Source: Rhizophagus irregularis (taxonomy: Eukaryota > Glomeromycota > Glomeromycetes > Glomerales > Glomeraceae). Taken from it: a stretch of 64,000 nucleotides of DNA. Where the stretch lies: contig NC_089460.1 in assembly GCF_026210795.1 (NCBI RefSeq), positions 2,194,501 to 2,258,500 of the forward strand, in the 5' to 3' direction. The first letter of the stretch is position 1. Every line of letters begins with the position of its first letter. The position numbers and the translations under genes were made by a program. Below are positions 48,601 to 60,483 of this stretch, one piece after another. Below the pieces are notes generated by a model that did not search any database, had not been told where the DNA came from, and worked only from the letters and a program-made list of their open reading frames with translations.

Positions 48601-50288
48601 AATGATTAACACAATAAGAAAAAAAAGATGCGGGAAAAAAAAATATATTTTTCTTATTTTTCTTTATTATTTTTTTCTTTTTTTCGTGAGAAAAGAAAAA
48701 AAATTGCAAAACGCGAAAAAAAAATTAGATTAAATTGAGAAAATGATTATCCGATTAGTTTAAAAATCAAAAACGCGTATTAATCCCAATTTATTAAGAC
48801 TCAGATAAACAACAATATTTATAATTTATTATTCTTTATTAAACAAGAATTACTTTATAAAGTAAAGTTTCAAGAAATGTCGATTTAAAAATGATCCTGA
48901 TTTGTTTGTACATTATTATTATATAATCAAAAAATTTATCCATATAGTTACTTTTTTTATTTCCATCCGGTACATCCGGTTTAGTCTTATTAAATTTATC
49001 CATAAAAATGTTATAAAGTATTTTACATTCGGTTTAGTTTTAAATAAAATTTTATCCATAAAATTATTATTTTCGGTTTAGTTAAATATTTAAATTTGGT
49101 TAGTCTTATTAATAATAATTTATTATTAATAACAAATAAATTCATGTTAAGTATATTATAATTTAAAGTATGTATAGTAAATTAGTAATGTATGTATAAT
49201 CAGGCGATGAAAGGGTGAAGTGAAGGGGAAGCAATAAAAGGGTGAAAGGGTGAAAGGGTGAAGTAAGAGCGATGTGAAGCAATGCCCTTTGATGCCAAGT
49301 GTCTTAATAACTAATTATAATTTAGATTTTAGATATATCATATATGTCAGTTATATCATTATATTGCTTTTAGTAAAATTTCCATTTAAAGTCTAGTAAA
49401 TTAAAGGGTACAAATAAAAATACTTAAAAATACTTAATACTTATGAATACACGGGAATTTTAAAAACGGGCAAGTCATTTGAACAGTCACATTCTTGGCT
49501 TCACGACTTGGCAATATTTATTTAAGGTTAAAAAATTTAATGATCGACTACTACTGCGGTTTCAATTTTCAATTACCGATTTTCAAAAATAAGTTCATTC
49601 ACTTGAGCAATTTACAATTTTTAAAATAAACACGAAAGGCACGAAAATGTATTGGGTTACAAAAAAATTTTTTTTTTTTTGTTTTTTTTTTATTAGGATG
49701 TTTTTTTTGGTTTTTTGTTTTTATATAATTGTTATCGTTATTATTGTGCTAAAAATCTAGATTATTCTGATATTATTACTACTACTAATATGTACCACTA
49801 ATTGTGTTAACATTGATTTTGATTGATGAAAAAATTAATGTCTATAAAATTTTTTTTTTTTGTTATCGTTGAGGGATTAAATACATATAATTTGTTGTTG
49901 GTTGCATATTAATTACTACTTACAAAAAGGGTAAAAAAATTATTACATATAAGAAAGGTTAGCATATATTTACATAAAGGAATAATAGTTTTTTTTTGTT
50001 TTTGTTTTATTTTGTTGACAAAAAAGTAAGTGAATTAAATATTTTCGAAATTATGAGTGAAAAAAAAAGAAAAATGTTGAAAAAAAAAGTGTCAAATCTA
50101 ATCGTATTTACAAGAAAGAATAGTAAAAAAAAAGAAATATTAATAAACGAAGTTTTGACGAGTTGATATTGAACGTTATTTTTTTTTTTCAATCAATAGA
50201 AAGGAAAAAAAAATAAAGGTAATAAAATATATTCCGATAAAAAAAAAATAAACGCGACACCAACTCAATCATTATCAATATCTCACAA
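42641..50288. other. Intergenic desert (~7.6 kb), no gene found
   Basis: Dominated by A/T runs and AnTn junctions. Smaller arrays: TTGATTTATTGATT phrases (43715-43870), AAATGAATC/AAATGAGT repeats (45655-45702), TTCTCATAATAAGA repeats (47265-47390), three copies of CATGTACGGGACAA (48120-48160) and AAAGGGTGA repeats (49205-49262). A hairpin is listed separately at 46994-47045. No exon chain could be assembled. Confidence 0.5.
46994..47045. other. Imperfect hairpin (9-bp outer and 5-bp inner stem)
   Basis: TGTGCCAAG (46994-47002) pairs with CTTGGCACA (47037-47045). Inside it ATACC (47006-47010) pairs with GGTAT (47028-47032), leaving a 17-base loop. It is conspicuously GC-richer than the surrounding DNA. 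It could be a structured RNA, the core of a tiny inverted-repeat element, or a bidirectional terminator. There is no neighbouring gene to support one reading. Confidence 0.4.
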
Positions 50289-50876
50289 TTAACTCGGTCG
50301 TGATGATGTCGATGATGATGATGATGGTGATGATGATGATGATGATGGTGGTGAAGGTCTTGCTTCACGATAAACTCTCTCCAATTCTTGTCTGACCATC
50401 ATTTGTTTTGCGGGTTTTCCAACCCAACCAGTCATTCCTGCTTCGAAAAATCGATCCTCACAAGGATTTGTTGTATACGCAATTATTGGTATATGACGAT
50501 TTTGTTCCAATACATTTGAATTTTTTGCATGTATTAATAATGTTGTTTCAATACCAGATAATTCTGGCATATCTATATCCATGAATATGATATCAAATGT
50601 TTCTCTTGATAATTTTAATAAAGCATCTTTTCCACTTATTGTACATGTTGTATCATGTCCAAATTCTTTTGATAATATTTTTGATAATAATTTTGCTGTT
50701 ATAACATTGTCGTCTACGATCAATGTTTTTATACAAGTAGATATTGAAAGTGATGCCATTCCTGAAGATAATGATGTTACTGCTGAGTCTGAAGTAGTAG
50801 CAGTAGTAGGTGTTGTTGGTGAAGTTATTGGTGAGCCAGGAAGAAGAACGTTTGAAGCACAGGTAATAGCAGGCAT
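50289..50876 (-). CDS. Stand-alone response regulator (receiver domain), 195 aa
   Basis: A single-exon gene. ATG 50876 is chosen because the in-frame upstream extension (to 50972) is Lys/Phe-rich and looks like 5' UTR. Residues 1-48 are Ser/Thr/Pro-rich. The receiver domain spans about 50-170: acidic pair D55-D56 (LIVDDN), phospho-acceptor D100 (FMDIDMP), switch T135 (IIAYTT) and K154 (VGKP), so all catalytic positions are present. The C-terminal tail (174-195) is almost pure Ser/Pro. No output domain is attached, as in the fungal Srr1-type regulators and unlike Skn7 (HSF domain) or the larger Ssk1. By family knowledge it would accept phosphate from an Hpt protein in a hybrid-histidine-kinase relay. 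No partner kinase is in this window. The Ser tail is encoded by a GAT/GGT trinucleotide repeat prone to length change. Confidence 0.92.
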   Translation of the reverse strand: MPAITCASNVLLPGSPITSPTTPTTATTSDSAVTSLSSGMASLSISTCIKTLIVDDNVITAKLLSKILSKEFGHDTTCTISGKDALLKLSRETFDIIFMDIDMPELSGIETTLLIHAKNSNVLEQNRHIPIIAYTTNPCEDRFFEAGMTGWVGKPAKQMMVRQELERVYREARPSPPSSSSSSPSSSSSTSSRPS

Positions 50877-51185
50877 GTTATTCTTTTTACGTTCCAGGAT
50901 TTCAATTTTAATTAGTATAATGTTTTGTAAAGAGAAAGTCAAAAAAAACACTTTTTTCGTTTTCTTTAGCAAAAGAGTTTGTTTGTTGTAGTCTTTTTGT
51001 TTGAAGAAGAATAATGCTAAACTTTTTTTTTTGAAAAAAAAAGTCTTTTTTATTTTGTTTTCGTTACTATTGTTTATTTGAAGAAAAAAAAAAAATTTTT
51101 TTTTATTTGAGAAAAGAATAAGAAGTTTTCAGTGAAGATTCGATAAAAAAAAAGTGTAAAAAAAATTTTGGGGGAAATATGGGGT

Positions 51186-51196
51186 CTATATATAAA
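51186..51196 (-). promoter_or_regulatory. Possible TATA box of the response-regulator gene
   Basis: TTTATATATAG on the minus strand lies about 310 bp upstream of the ATG at 50876, with A/T tracts and GGGG/CCCC patches beside it. A TATA-like string is easily expected by chance in such DNA, so support is weak. Confidence 0.2.
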
Positions 51197-51579
51197 TTTT
51201 AGATTTTTTTTTTTTTTTTTTTTTTTGATTGATCAAATAAATTATACAATTAATGTTGATTTAAAGTTGACACTGTATAAATAATATTATAATACATTGA
51301 ATAAAGGGACAAAAAAAAAAAAATTTTATAATAATCAATATAAATAATTGTATTATTTGATAAGCAATAAGCAATAAAAAAGCGATAAGCAATGGTTAAT
51401 ATATTTTTTTATAATACGTGATTATTTCACTTAATAATCACATCAATTACTCTTTACCATTTCCGAAAAAAAATCGATTTTTTTTTTTAAGGGGAAGATT
51501 AAAACACGTTTCTTATATTAACTTAGATAGTAATGGTTATTAACTAAGTAAGATATATGAATGTTAAAAATGTGTGTAT
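51197..51579. other. Upstream intergenic region of the response regulator
   Basis: Contains poly-T/poly-A tracts and AGCAATAAGCAATAA direct repeats (51362-51395). No gene is present. Confidence 0.4.
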
Positions 51580-51616
<37 letters not shown>

Positions 51617-51770
51617 ATATATTATTATTTATTAAATATTTTATATATATATATTATATATATATTTTATTATTATATCATACACTTTTATATCATACAC
51701 TTTTATATCATACACTTTTATATCATACACTTTTATATCATACACTTTTATATCATACACTCTATACACT
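51580..51770. repeat. TA microsatellite followed by a 15-bp minisatellite
   Basis: (TA)n with GTATGTATG interruptions occupies 51580-51670. Then TATCATACACTTTTA is repeated five times exactly plus a partial copy from 51676 to about 51762. Because the period is a multiple of three, it yields misleading YHTLL-repeat ORFs. Confidence 0.9.
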
Positions 51771-53929
51771 CTTCGAAATTCCCTTTTAGTTGTTTACTGT
51801 TTGTTTTTTTTTCTCGAGTTTTAAAATGGAAAATTGTACTAACTAATTTCATTCAAAAATTTTATCACATAAATTGGGGTGGCGTATAAATTGCTTTTTT
51901 ATTTGAAATCATGTACTGCGGAAAATTTAATAATACTGCGAAAAATTAAATAAATGAATAAATGAATAATACTGCGAAAATCATCTGAACCAATTAAATT
52001 TTGACACTGCGCATTATTCCTTTCAAGTTTAAATTAGAAATGATAAACATTTTGCTTTTTAATAATAAATGGGAACCGGATAAACAATTCTAATTAAGTA
52101 ACAAGTATCTTAATACGCCAAGGAACAACCCCTTTCCATTCCCCGGTCCGGGTTATTTTAAAAAAAAAAAATTATCCGTTAGGTGAAATTTTATAAATTT
52201 GTAAATAAATTGCTAATTAAGAAGCAAAGTCTCTTGTGACTCTTGACTCTTGTGACTTCTTGTGATATTTTAATGATATTTATTGATATTTTTATTCAAG
52301 GTCATAATGAATAATTTTTAGAAATTTCCGTTAGAGTCGTGAGAATTAAAACTATCCCATGAACTAACTCAGCTTCACCAAGTTTCATTAAATTATTAAT
52401 GATATTATGAGGCTTTGTATGAGAATATAATAAATATTATGTATCAAAAAATTTCTTAATTAGTAAAGACGGACAATAATAATTTTTCTCATATGACTAA
52501 AAAAAAAACAAAAAAACATCGAATGTTATTTTTGTAATATTTAACGAAAAATAAGATGAGAATAATACAATAATACTACACAACATTAAAAAAAAACGTG
52601 GTAAAATTACATTGATCGACTGATGTTATAATTAACCAATAAAATTATTAAATGTATTAATAGTTTCATAAATGTGTTACGGCCTTTTTTTTTAACGTAC
52701 AGGTAACTCAGCTGATATATAACATTTCATCGTAAGAGAAATTTTTCATTCATTTCCATTCAAATAAATCAAAATAATCAAAATAATCAAAATAATACAT
52801 TTTTGTATAATTGTATCACATACATTCATTGATTAAATTTACTAAATTATCTAAATTTTATTTTTTTCAAATTCCGTTTTTATACTGACTTTTGAAAACA
52901 AAACGTACAAAACGTACAAAACGTACGTACTCACATGCCCAATTACATCCAGAATGTCGATCTAGAAATTCTCTGACCAAAAATACCTGAACTTATAAAT
53001 TAGTAAAAATTCGGTATAGTTGGTCCGGTTAACCAAATTTCATTGTCTCCTTTACTAGAAATACTTTTTTTAATTAAAATCATTTGATATGTTCACATGA
53101 TTAAAATATATCATTCATTCGGCAATTCGGCATACCCATGTCTCAAAAACCACATGGGTTTAGGCTATTTGTTTACTTTATAAAAATTACAAAAGAAATT
53201 CCCTATTTGATATTTTGAATATTTTTGATCTCAACCAACGAAAAACTATCTACAACCAATTCAAAGATGGTTTAGTCTTTTATCATATTGTCGTCAGATA
53301 TTTACTATTTTAAATAAAGATTTTCATTGTTTAAATAAAAAAAAAAGGGTTGTTAAAAAAAGATTGGTATTTTTTGTAAATATCACATAAATATCTGAGA
53401 AAAATTTTTAAAGTTATTCTTGTTTAGGGCCCAGGTTAAAGGAAATGTAGGAAATGTGTATGTACATTCTTTTAAAAGTAAGTCTGATGATGAAATCACA
53501 GGGAACTGTGAGGGCAGGTGGTCAATCAAATGAGAGGTCCCATAAAACTAATAAGTGTGCACCATCATAACTGATATACTGTATATTACGTAAGTTGTTT
53601 ACAACAATGTGAAATGAAATCGTAAATGTGAAATCATTTATATATTTACAGTTGTTACAATCTTTTTTTAAATAAGTATTCATCGATTTCATCGAAATTT
53701 AAAGATTTAACTAATTCAATTATAGAATACAAACAAAAAAAAGAAACATTTCAAAACCTAAAAGGTTCCAAAGATTCAAAGGATTCAAATATCAAAATAT
53801 TCCTTTTTAAGAGAGAATATGGTTATTGATTTATATTATGCAATTTTTGCGGGAATACTAAAACCAGTTCATATTAGTATTTAGTACCGTAAAAAGTGTG
53901 GGAATATTAAAACCAGTTCAGAGAAATTA
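51771..53929. other. Intergenic, no gene found
   Basis: AT-rich. Minor direct repeats: AATGAATAAATGAATAATACTGCGAAAA (about 51930-51980), ATCAAAATA (52770-52795), AAACGTACA (52900-52925) and two GGGAATAnTAAAACCAGTTC blocks (53850 and 53902). A GC-richer patch at 53420-53560 has no reading frame worth reporting. Confidence 0.45.
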
Positions 53930-54135
53930 TATGGATGATAGTAATTATGGATGATTATATGGATGATATGGATGATTATAATTATCCATATAATAATTCC
54001 ATATTTTAATTCATATAATTCCATTAATTGCTATCTTCTCTATCATCCATATTCATCCATATAATTCCATGTAATTGCTATCTTCTCTATCATCCATATC
54101 AATACATATCAATACATATCAATCCATATCAATCC
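53930..54135. repeat. ATCCATAT/ATGGATGAT inverted and direct repeats
   Basis: Units such as ATATGGATGATTAT (53930-53975) are followed by their complements, ATCCATATAATTCCAT (53985-54080), and then by six direct copies of ATATCAATCC or ATATCAATAC (54090-54135). The first halves could form a hairpin. Confidence 0.7.
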
Positions 54136-54455
54136 ATATCAATCCATATCCTTATCTTTTTTAATATCAAATGAATATCATGAATATCATAGAATGTTAC
54201 ATTTTAATACATTTTTAATATTGTATTAATTATTTCGTTAGAACAATTTTCATTTTATTATATTATACTAGTTTAAAATTAATTTGCATTTTTACACTTG
54301 ATTTTCAATACCGGTTAAAACTACTTCTTTATTAAACATAAAAAATCACAGGTTAAACTTTTTTTATCACAATCGTAATAAAATCTTTAAGTTACACGGT
54401 TAATATTTTTCATATGATATATAAGTAAATAATATAATTTGCAGATTTTCATTAA

Positions 54456-55040
54456 AAATGGATAACTTAAATATTTCCCATACTATTTAAGTTAAATGTA
54501 ATGGGAAAATTTTTTGTATTGTCCAAAAACATGCATCTTTTTCTTTTCCGATGTTTTTTTTTTCGCCAAAATATGAAAATAATAATTTTTTCTTAATAGA
54601 TAAAAATGGCATATAAGGATAATCTGCTGTTTACAATTTTTCAAAAATCGAATTTAATGGATACTTAAATATTTCCCATACTGTTTGTTAAATGTATGAT
54701 GGGAAAATTTTTTGTATTGTCCAAAAACATGCATCTTTTTTTTTTTCCGATGTTTTTTTTTTCGCCAAAATATGAAAATAATAATTTTTTTCTTAATAGA
54801 CATATAAGGATAATCTGTTGTTTACAAATTTTCAAAAATCGAATTTAATGGATACTTAAATATTTCCCATTACTGTTTGTTAAATGTATGGGAAAATTTT
54901 TTGTATTGTCCAAAAACATGCATCTTTTTTTTTCCGATGTTTTTTTTTTTCGCCAAAATATGAAAATAATAATTTTTTTTAATAGATAAAAATGGTATAT
55001 AAGGAAAATCTGCTGCTTACAATTTTTCAAAAATCGAATT
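54456..55040. repeat. Three tandem copies of a ~190-bp unit
   Basis: Copies start near 54456, 54650 and 54841. Each contains TTAAATATTTCCCATACTGT, TTTTTTGTATTGTCCAAAAA, CATGCATC followed by a T run, CCGATG with a T run, CGCCAAAATATGAAAATAAT and ATATAAGGATAATCTGCTG. The copies are about 95% alike outside homopolymers. No coding frame is shared by all copies. Confidence 0.9.
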
Positions 55041-55470
55041 TTTTTATATAATTATTCGATTTTCATCGATTTACACTCCCTTTGAACACCTAATCCTGAC
55101 GCATATGGTCCTTGTGTCGCAAAACATTTTGTGACGCAGTTATTATTTTTGGGGTTTGTCACGCATAAAAAAATCCAAAATTAATTTGCCGATAAATGTC
55201 CCCCACATTCAGGGTGGTGCGGTGGTAAATTAGATATGCAGAATTTTTTTTTTGGATTTTTTAATGGACATTTAAATACAGTGAAATAATTTACCGATGT
55301 TTTTACCAACTCGGGGTTTAAGGGAATTATGGGAATCTTTTTTGATACGCATGATACATACGCATGATACAATTGATACAATACGCATGATTATTTGTTG
55401 CGTAAATATTGGATTCCCCAACTTGGTATATTTCGGGGTCTAGATTACAATGATTTTATTGGCTTTTTTG
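55041..55470. other. Spacer, no gene
   Basis: Contains near-inverted TTGTGACGCAG/TTGTCACGC motifs (55129-55165) and three GATACGCATGATACA direct repeats (55340-55390). Nothing coding is seen. Confidence 0.4.
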
Positions 55471-56530
55471 TTCTAGAATTTTATTGAAATATCAGATTTG
55501 GGTAGATTCGGGGTTTGGTGATTAATCTGGCATGTTCCCCCGACTCCGAGTGTAAAGCGGGAGTATTTTTTCTAGAACTTTATTGAAATACCAATTAAAA
55601 AAAAATTAAAATTTGTGATATTAAATGATGATTCATCGATATTTTTTTTTAATATCAGGTCCCGGCTCGGGCGCAAAAGTTAAAATTGTAGATTTTTTTT
55701 TATTATTACACGTGAATTTTTTTCTAGAACATTATTGAAATATCGTGAAAAAAAAAAATTTTTTAAATTTTGATATTAAATAAATTAATCGATATTTTTT
55801 TTAAACTTTTCCCAACTTGATATGTTTAATGTTTTTCCCCGACTCTAGTGTACCCCGACTCGAGTGTACCCGACTCGAGTGTAAAAGTGTAAAAGGTAAA
55901 TTGTTTAGACTACGCATACGAATGATTTTTTCTAGAACTTTCAAAATTGGAAATAAATAAAAAAATTAATAAATTTCGTAATTTTTTGATATTATTAATA
56001 ATATTATTTATTATTGCGTGAATAAATTTCCTAAAACTTTTCATAAAAATTAATTATTTATTGCGTAAATAATTTACCGATATATTCTAAAACTTTTTAC
56101 TTTTCATAAAAAAATTAATAAATTTTGTAATAATATTATTATTGTATAAATAATTTACCGATATATTCTAAAACTTTTACTTTTTTCATAAAAATTAATA
56201 AATTTTTGTGATTTTTTTAATATTAATAATAATAATTTATTTGCGCAAATAATTTTACCGATATATTCGAATTTATTCGAATTTATTCTAAATAAAAAAA
56301 AATTAATAAATTTTTTGTATATTACTAATTTTTTTTTGCGTAAATAATTTTCCGATAATATTTCTAAAACTCTTTCTTTCCTACAAAAAAAAAAATTAAT
56401 AAATTTTTTGTTCATTATTAATATTATTTATTTTTTTTGCGTAAATAATTTTCCAGATATATATCCATTGAAAAAATGAAAAATTAATATTATATTATTA
56501 TTTGTTTTTTGCTTAAATAATTTGCCGATA
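55471..56530. repeat. Degenerate repeat field (TCTAGAACTTTATTGAAATA and GCGTAAATAATTTACCGATA units)
   Basis: In the first part (55471-55760), TTCTAGAACTTTATTGAAATA recurs three to four times, with GATTCATCGATATTTTTT blocks and gTGTACCCGACTCGAGTGTA duplications near 55850. In the second part (55960-56530), GCGTAAATAATTTACCGATA + TATTCTAAAACTTTT + AAAATTAATAAATTTTTGT recurs six to seven times. It appears to be a decayed tandem array. Confidence 0.65.
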
Positions 56531-57650
56531 TATTCTTTATATTTTATATATTCTAGGTATTATGCGGTATATTATATGTCGGGAATATGTAAAATATAGG
56601 TAAATTATAGGACCGATAATACCGGTAATATCGGTAATATCCCGATAAAACCAATAAACCACATTTTTTTTTATCGGTTAATTATCTGTTGAGATAAAGT
56701 TAATCAAGTTAATAAAGTTAATAAAGTTAATAAAGTCAATAATAAAAAAAATCAAACATCCGGTAAATAATCTATTTTTAATTTACCCGTATCGGATAAA
56801 TTAATTTAGGAATTTCATTGAATCAAAAATTCACCGAATTCGGAGGGTAAATCCTGTACTTATTAATTAATAATCGTGATTCAGTGATTCAATTGCCAAG
56901 TGATCTATGCCAAGTATTGAAAGATTCACAATTTATATACTTAAAACAATTTATTCATAATATGCTCTGAAGATCATGATTATTATAAAAAAATATTTAA
57001 TAAAATTTTCAATTAATGTCAAAATATTTTTTTTTATCACACATTAAATTATCTCACACTTTATCGAGATTATCTTATTACGTAAAAATCCCGGATTTTC
57101 CTTTAAAAAAAAAAAATTTAAAAAAAATTTATATTTTGTGATAATTGAAAAAATAACCCCTTTCTCATTTCTCATTATGTAAAGCTCATCGGCCGTAAAT
57201 CCAGTATGAAATCCTGAAATAGACCTCATCTGTTAGTAACTTAACTTAAAAAGGTGGGTTATATAAATGATTTTCAAGTTATACTTTACTTTATTCGGAG
57301 AGAAACCGATTAAAATTCAGTTTAGTATATCATAATATTAACATCCTTTAGGATTTAAAATAATCTTATTTTAGCGTACTATTACATCTAATTGTTTTGG
57401 ATCTTCACCACGGAGAATTTCTTTCTTTTACGTAATTAATTTATACCGACTTTAATTATTTATCCATTAATTTTCCAAAAGGTTAATACATTATTTTTTT
57501 AACCAGTTATATAACAAGTTATATAACCAGTTTTAATATGAGTAACCCTGGATCAAACGCTGAGACAAATATACAATGAATTACTTATAAGCGAAAAAGG
57601 ATGTTGATATCTAGAATATGTCTTGTTAAGGAATTAAGGAGGAAGAGGTC
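56531..57650. other. Intergenic, no gene found
   Basis: Carries a short array of ATACCGGTAATATCGGTAATA (56610-56645) and AAGTTAATAAAGTTAAT repeats (56690-56745). The rest is plain AT-rich sequence. Confidence 0.45.
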
Positions 57651-57725
57651 ATGGACAATGGCTCATCTGGTACATCTGGCTCATCTGGTTCATCCGGATT
57701 ATCTAAAAAAAGTAATAACAATTAG
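57651..57725 (+). CDS. Very short Gly/Ser-rich ORF or terminal exon
   Basis: ATG 57651 reads MDNGSSGTSGSSGSSGLSKK then SNNN and a stop. The frame is open upstream to 57630 (GIKEEEV), where TTAAG could be an acceptor, so this may be the last exon of a gene whose other exons I cannot see. The TCATCTGGT codon repeat encodes a flexible Gly-Ser stretch. Balanced codons in such AT-rich DNA are the only support. Confidence 0.25.
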   Translation: MDNGSSGTSGSSGSSGLSKKSNNN

Positions 57726-60291
57726 CTTTTTAAAACACTGTTTCTAAGAATAGTTTTAATTACGTAAACTTAATATTAAACCATTTGTTTCTATGAATAG
57801 GAACATAATCTTAATATTATATATATATATACTGTATATATATCTTGGCATGGGTTAAAATTTCAGAATTATTACTCTCATTTTCGATTTTTGTATGCTT
57901 AATGATTCATTTAATAATAAAGTTAATATTTATATATCATCATTAACGTCAATGAATGTTAATAAACGGTAATAATATTCAATGATTTTCAGTAACAAAG
58001 GCCAAAATTTAATAAAATTTCTTTGACAATTATATAATTTTGGCGTTAAATAATTTAAGCCATAATTCGTGTTACAGAAAAAAATAATTAAATTCGGGTA
58101 AATCATTTATTAACGAAGGCTTTTAAAAAATCCATGTAATACAGATATTTTTTTTTTTCTCGTAAGAATTTTCCATTATTATAAATTGGAAAAGCTCCCT
58201 TTGGTTTTTTTTTTAGAAGATCATTTTTTTTTTGTTTCATCACATTATTCATGTACATACAAGTATTAATACTACTTGTATTAATAATACCGTATTAAAT
58301 ATTAATAGTATTATTTATTATATCACCGATCATTTTTTTTAGGAATTTGGGAAACTTTTTTTTTTTTTTTTATCACATACCCGTCAAATCAATTTATCCC
58401 CTCAAAAAGGACTATTCGGAAAAGTTTGACAAAAATAAGAAATTAGCCACATTTTTATCATTATCATTTTTGTAACTCAAAAATCATACGATTTTATCAT
58501 GCTGGCATAACATTAAGTACTTATCTCTTTCTTAAATGCTTAATAAGGCAATTAATGAGTTAGGAAACTCATTCGCCACAACCCTTGCCAAGTGTTTCAT
58601 AGTATGATGTCTACATGCTTAAATCTAGAAAAAAAATAGAAAAAAAATGATGTATAAGATGTAGAGTACATATGTTAAGAATATGTTATGTATTTTAGAT
58701 GGATTAAATTAAAAATAAGGTTTTTTATCTTTTTTGAAAAAAAAAACAAATTGCCGGAGGAAAAAAAAAAACATAACCTGCAAGGATATTGACCAAAATT
58801 GTTTTAATTGGTTTTACAAGAATGTTTAATCTCAATGATTTAATTGTCCAAGAAAAAAAGAAAAGAAAAAAAATATATTTTATTTATTTATTTTTTTTTT
58901 AAAAAAAACAAAACAAAAATAAATCTGCATATCAAATAAAAGTTTTTTTTTTTTTATTCTTTTATTCATCAAGATTTCATTAAAACAATTTAATCGTTTT
59001 CGCCAAAGACTTTTTTTTAAAAAAAAAGAAACCTTTAAATGGGTTTATTGTATATGTAATGTACAAATTTTATTTATTTTTTTTTTAAAAAAAAAGTAAC
59101 AAAAGAAGCCGTTCGAAAAAAAAAAACTATTTCTTAATTAGGAAAGAAAAAAAAATATTATTTAGAATTTTTTTTTTTTTCGTGCTTTCGTGAGAGAATT
59201 TTAGTGGGAGTAATTCCGAAATTTTTTTTTTTTTTGTAGTGCTAAAATAGATTTACAGGGAAATCAATAAAAACATTACTAAAAATAGGTTCATTGAAAC
59301 CATGAGGAAAAAAAATTTTTTCTTTTTTGATTGAAATTTGAAATTCTTTACCATAATTATTTCATTTATCTTATTTTGACACTTTTTTTTTTGTTACTCC
59401 TAAACGGTTTGTTCATTATTTCATGATATTTGTAAGAAATCATTTCCATTCGAATAATTCATTCTATTTTTTATTTCGGAAAAGATTTTTTTTTTTTCGA
59501 ATTTTTTTTTTTTTATTAATGTAGGGAAAGATTCACAAAGTCACAACAATCTAATTAAAGAAAATATTATAGTCGATCAAAATCAAAAACAATAGTTTTG
59601 ATATAAATAAATGCTTTGTTAACATGCGAGAGAGAGAAAAAAATTTTTTTTTTTGTTTATGGTAATGTGAGTATGTGATACCTCATAATTGGATAAGATT
59701 GATTATCCAGCCGAACGCCATATTACGTTACCAACGTTCCTAACTGGTAGCAAGTATTAATTCGTAATGAGGGGTTTAAACGAATTCGAAAATAATAGTA
59801 ATAATAATATGTCACCGTACATTTAATCATCATAGATCTTTCTCATAAAAAGTAAAAATAGTAAAAATAAAATACTTTATCTTCTCCATTGTTTTTTTCC
59901 ATTATGCATAAAATTTAAAATTGTTGTTGGATAAAGTAGGATTGTTGAATTTATATATAAATATGTATCAGATATGCCACAAAAAAAAAATGTAAGGATA
60001 TTTTGACAGTCGGAAAATCTTTTTTCGTTATCAATACATAAAAACATGACGTAAATAATGAATTGAATTTTAGATATTGTGATTGAAACTGAGCAATTAG
60101 AATTGAAAATTGAAATGACTTGAAATGTAAAAAAGTAAATAAAATAAAAAAAAACCCAACGCAAAACATGTAAAAAACAACTTCTTAATTTAGGATGATT
60201 CAAAATTTTAAGTTTAATCGCGCAATTATTAAAAACGCGTGTTTAAATTTCAACTGCGGAGAATTATCATCCTATTATAGCCTTATAGTTA
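57726..60291. other. Intergenic, no gene found
   Basis: Dominated by poly-T and poly-A runs with several TnAn and AnTn junctions (58898, 59010, 59080). ORFs at 59877-60203 overlap in two frames, are Phe/Ser-rich and are not supported. Confidence 0.45.
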
Positions 60292-60483
60292 TTAAATCTT
60301 ATTAGCCTTATTAGCTTTATAACTAGAATTTTCTTTACCCCCAAGTCTTTGTATTCTTTGTTTTCTTTGTGGCTTTCTTTTTTTCCATTGTTTTTGACAT
60401 TGTTTTAAACATAATGTGGCTAAGTGGCTGCCAAGACAACCCATTATACTATCAAACAATTCTCTAACGCTTACCAAATACAT
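60292..60483 (-). CDS. Short ORF or terminal exon with an internal MGCLGSH sequence
   Basis: The minus strand reads MYLVSVRELFDSI, then MGCLGSHLATLCLKQCQKQW and KKRKPQRKQRIQRLGG before a Lys/Asn-rich end. The open frame extends a few codons upstream to a TTCTAG that could be a splice acceptor (after 60506), so it may be a 3' exon. If translation began at the inner ATG (60444) the product would be a 50-aa basic peptide beginning MGCLGS, a possible N-myristoylation/palmitoylation signal. Cys and Trp content is higher than random AT-rich frames give. No family is recognised. Confidence 0.3.
   Translation of the reverse strand: MYLVSVRELFDSIMGCLGSHLATLCLKQCQKQWKKRKPQRKQRIQRLGGKENSSYKANKANKI

Noticed and set aside
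50581-50991. 136-aa plus-strand ORF opposite the response regulator
   Set aside because: Antisense shadow of the receiver gene, which has complete catalytic motifs.
51557-51889. YHTLL-repeat ORFs
   Set aside because: The 15-bp minisatellite has a period divisible by three and stays open by chance.
59877-60203. Minus-strand 108- and 72-aa ORFs
   Set aside because: Phe/Ser/Ile-rich overlapping frames typical of AT-rich noise, with no domain or intron signals.
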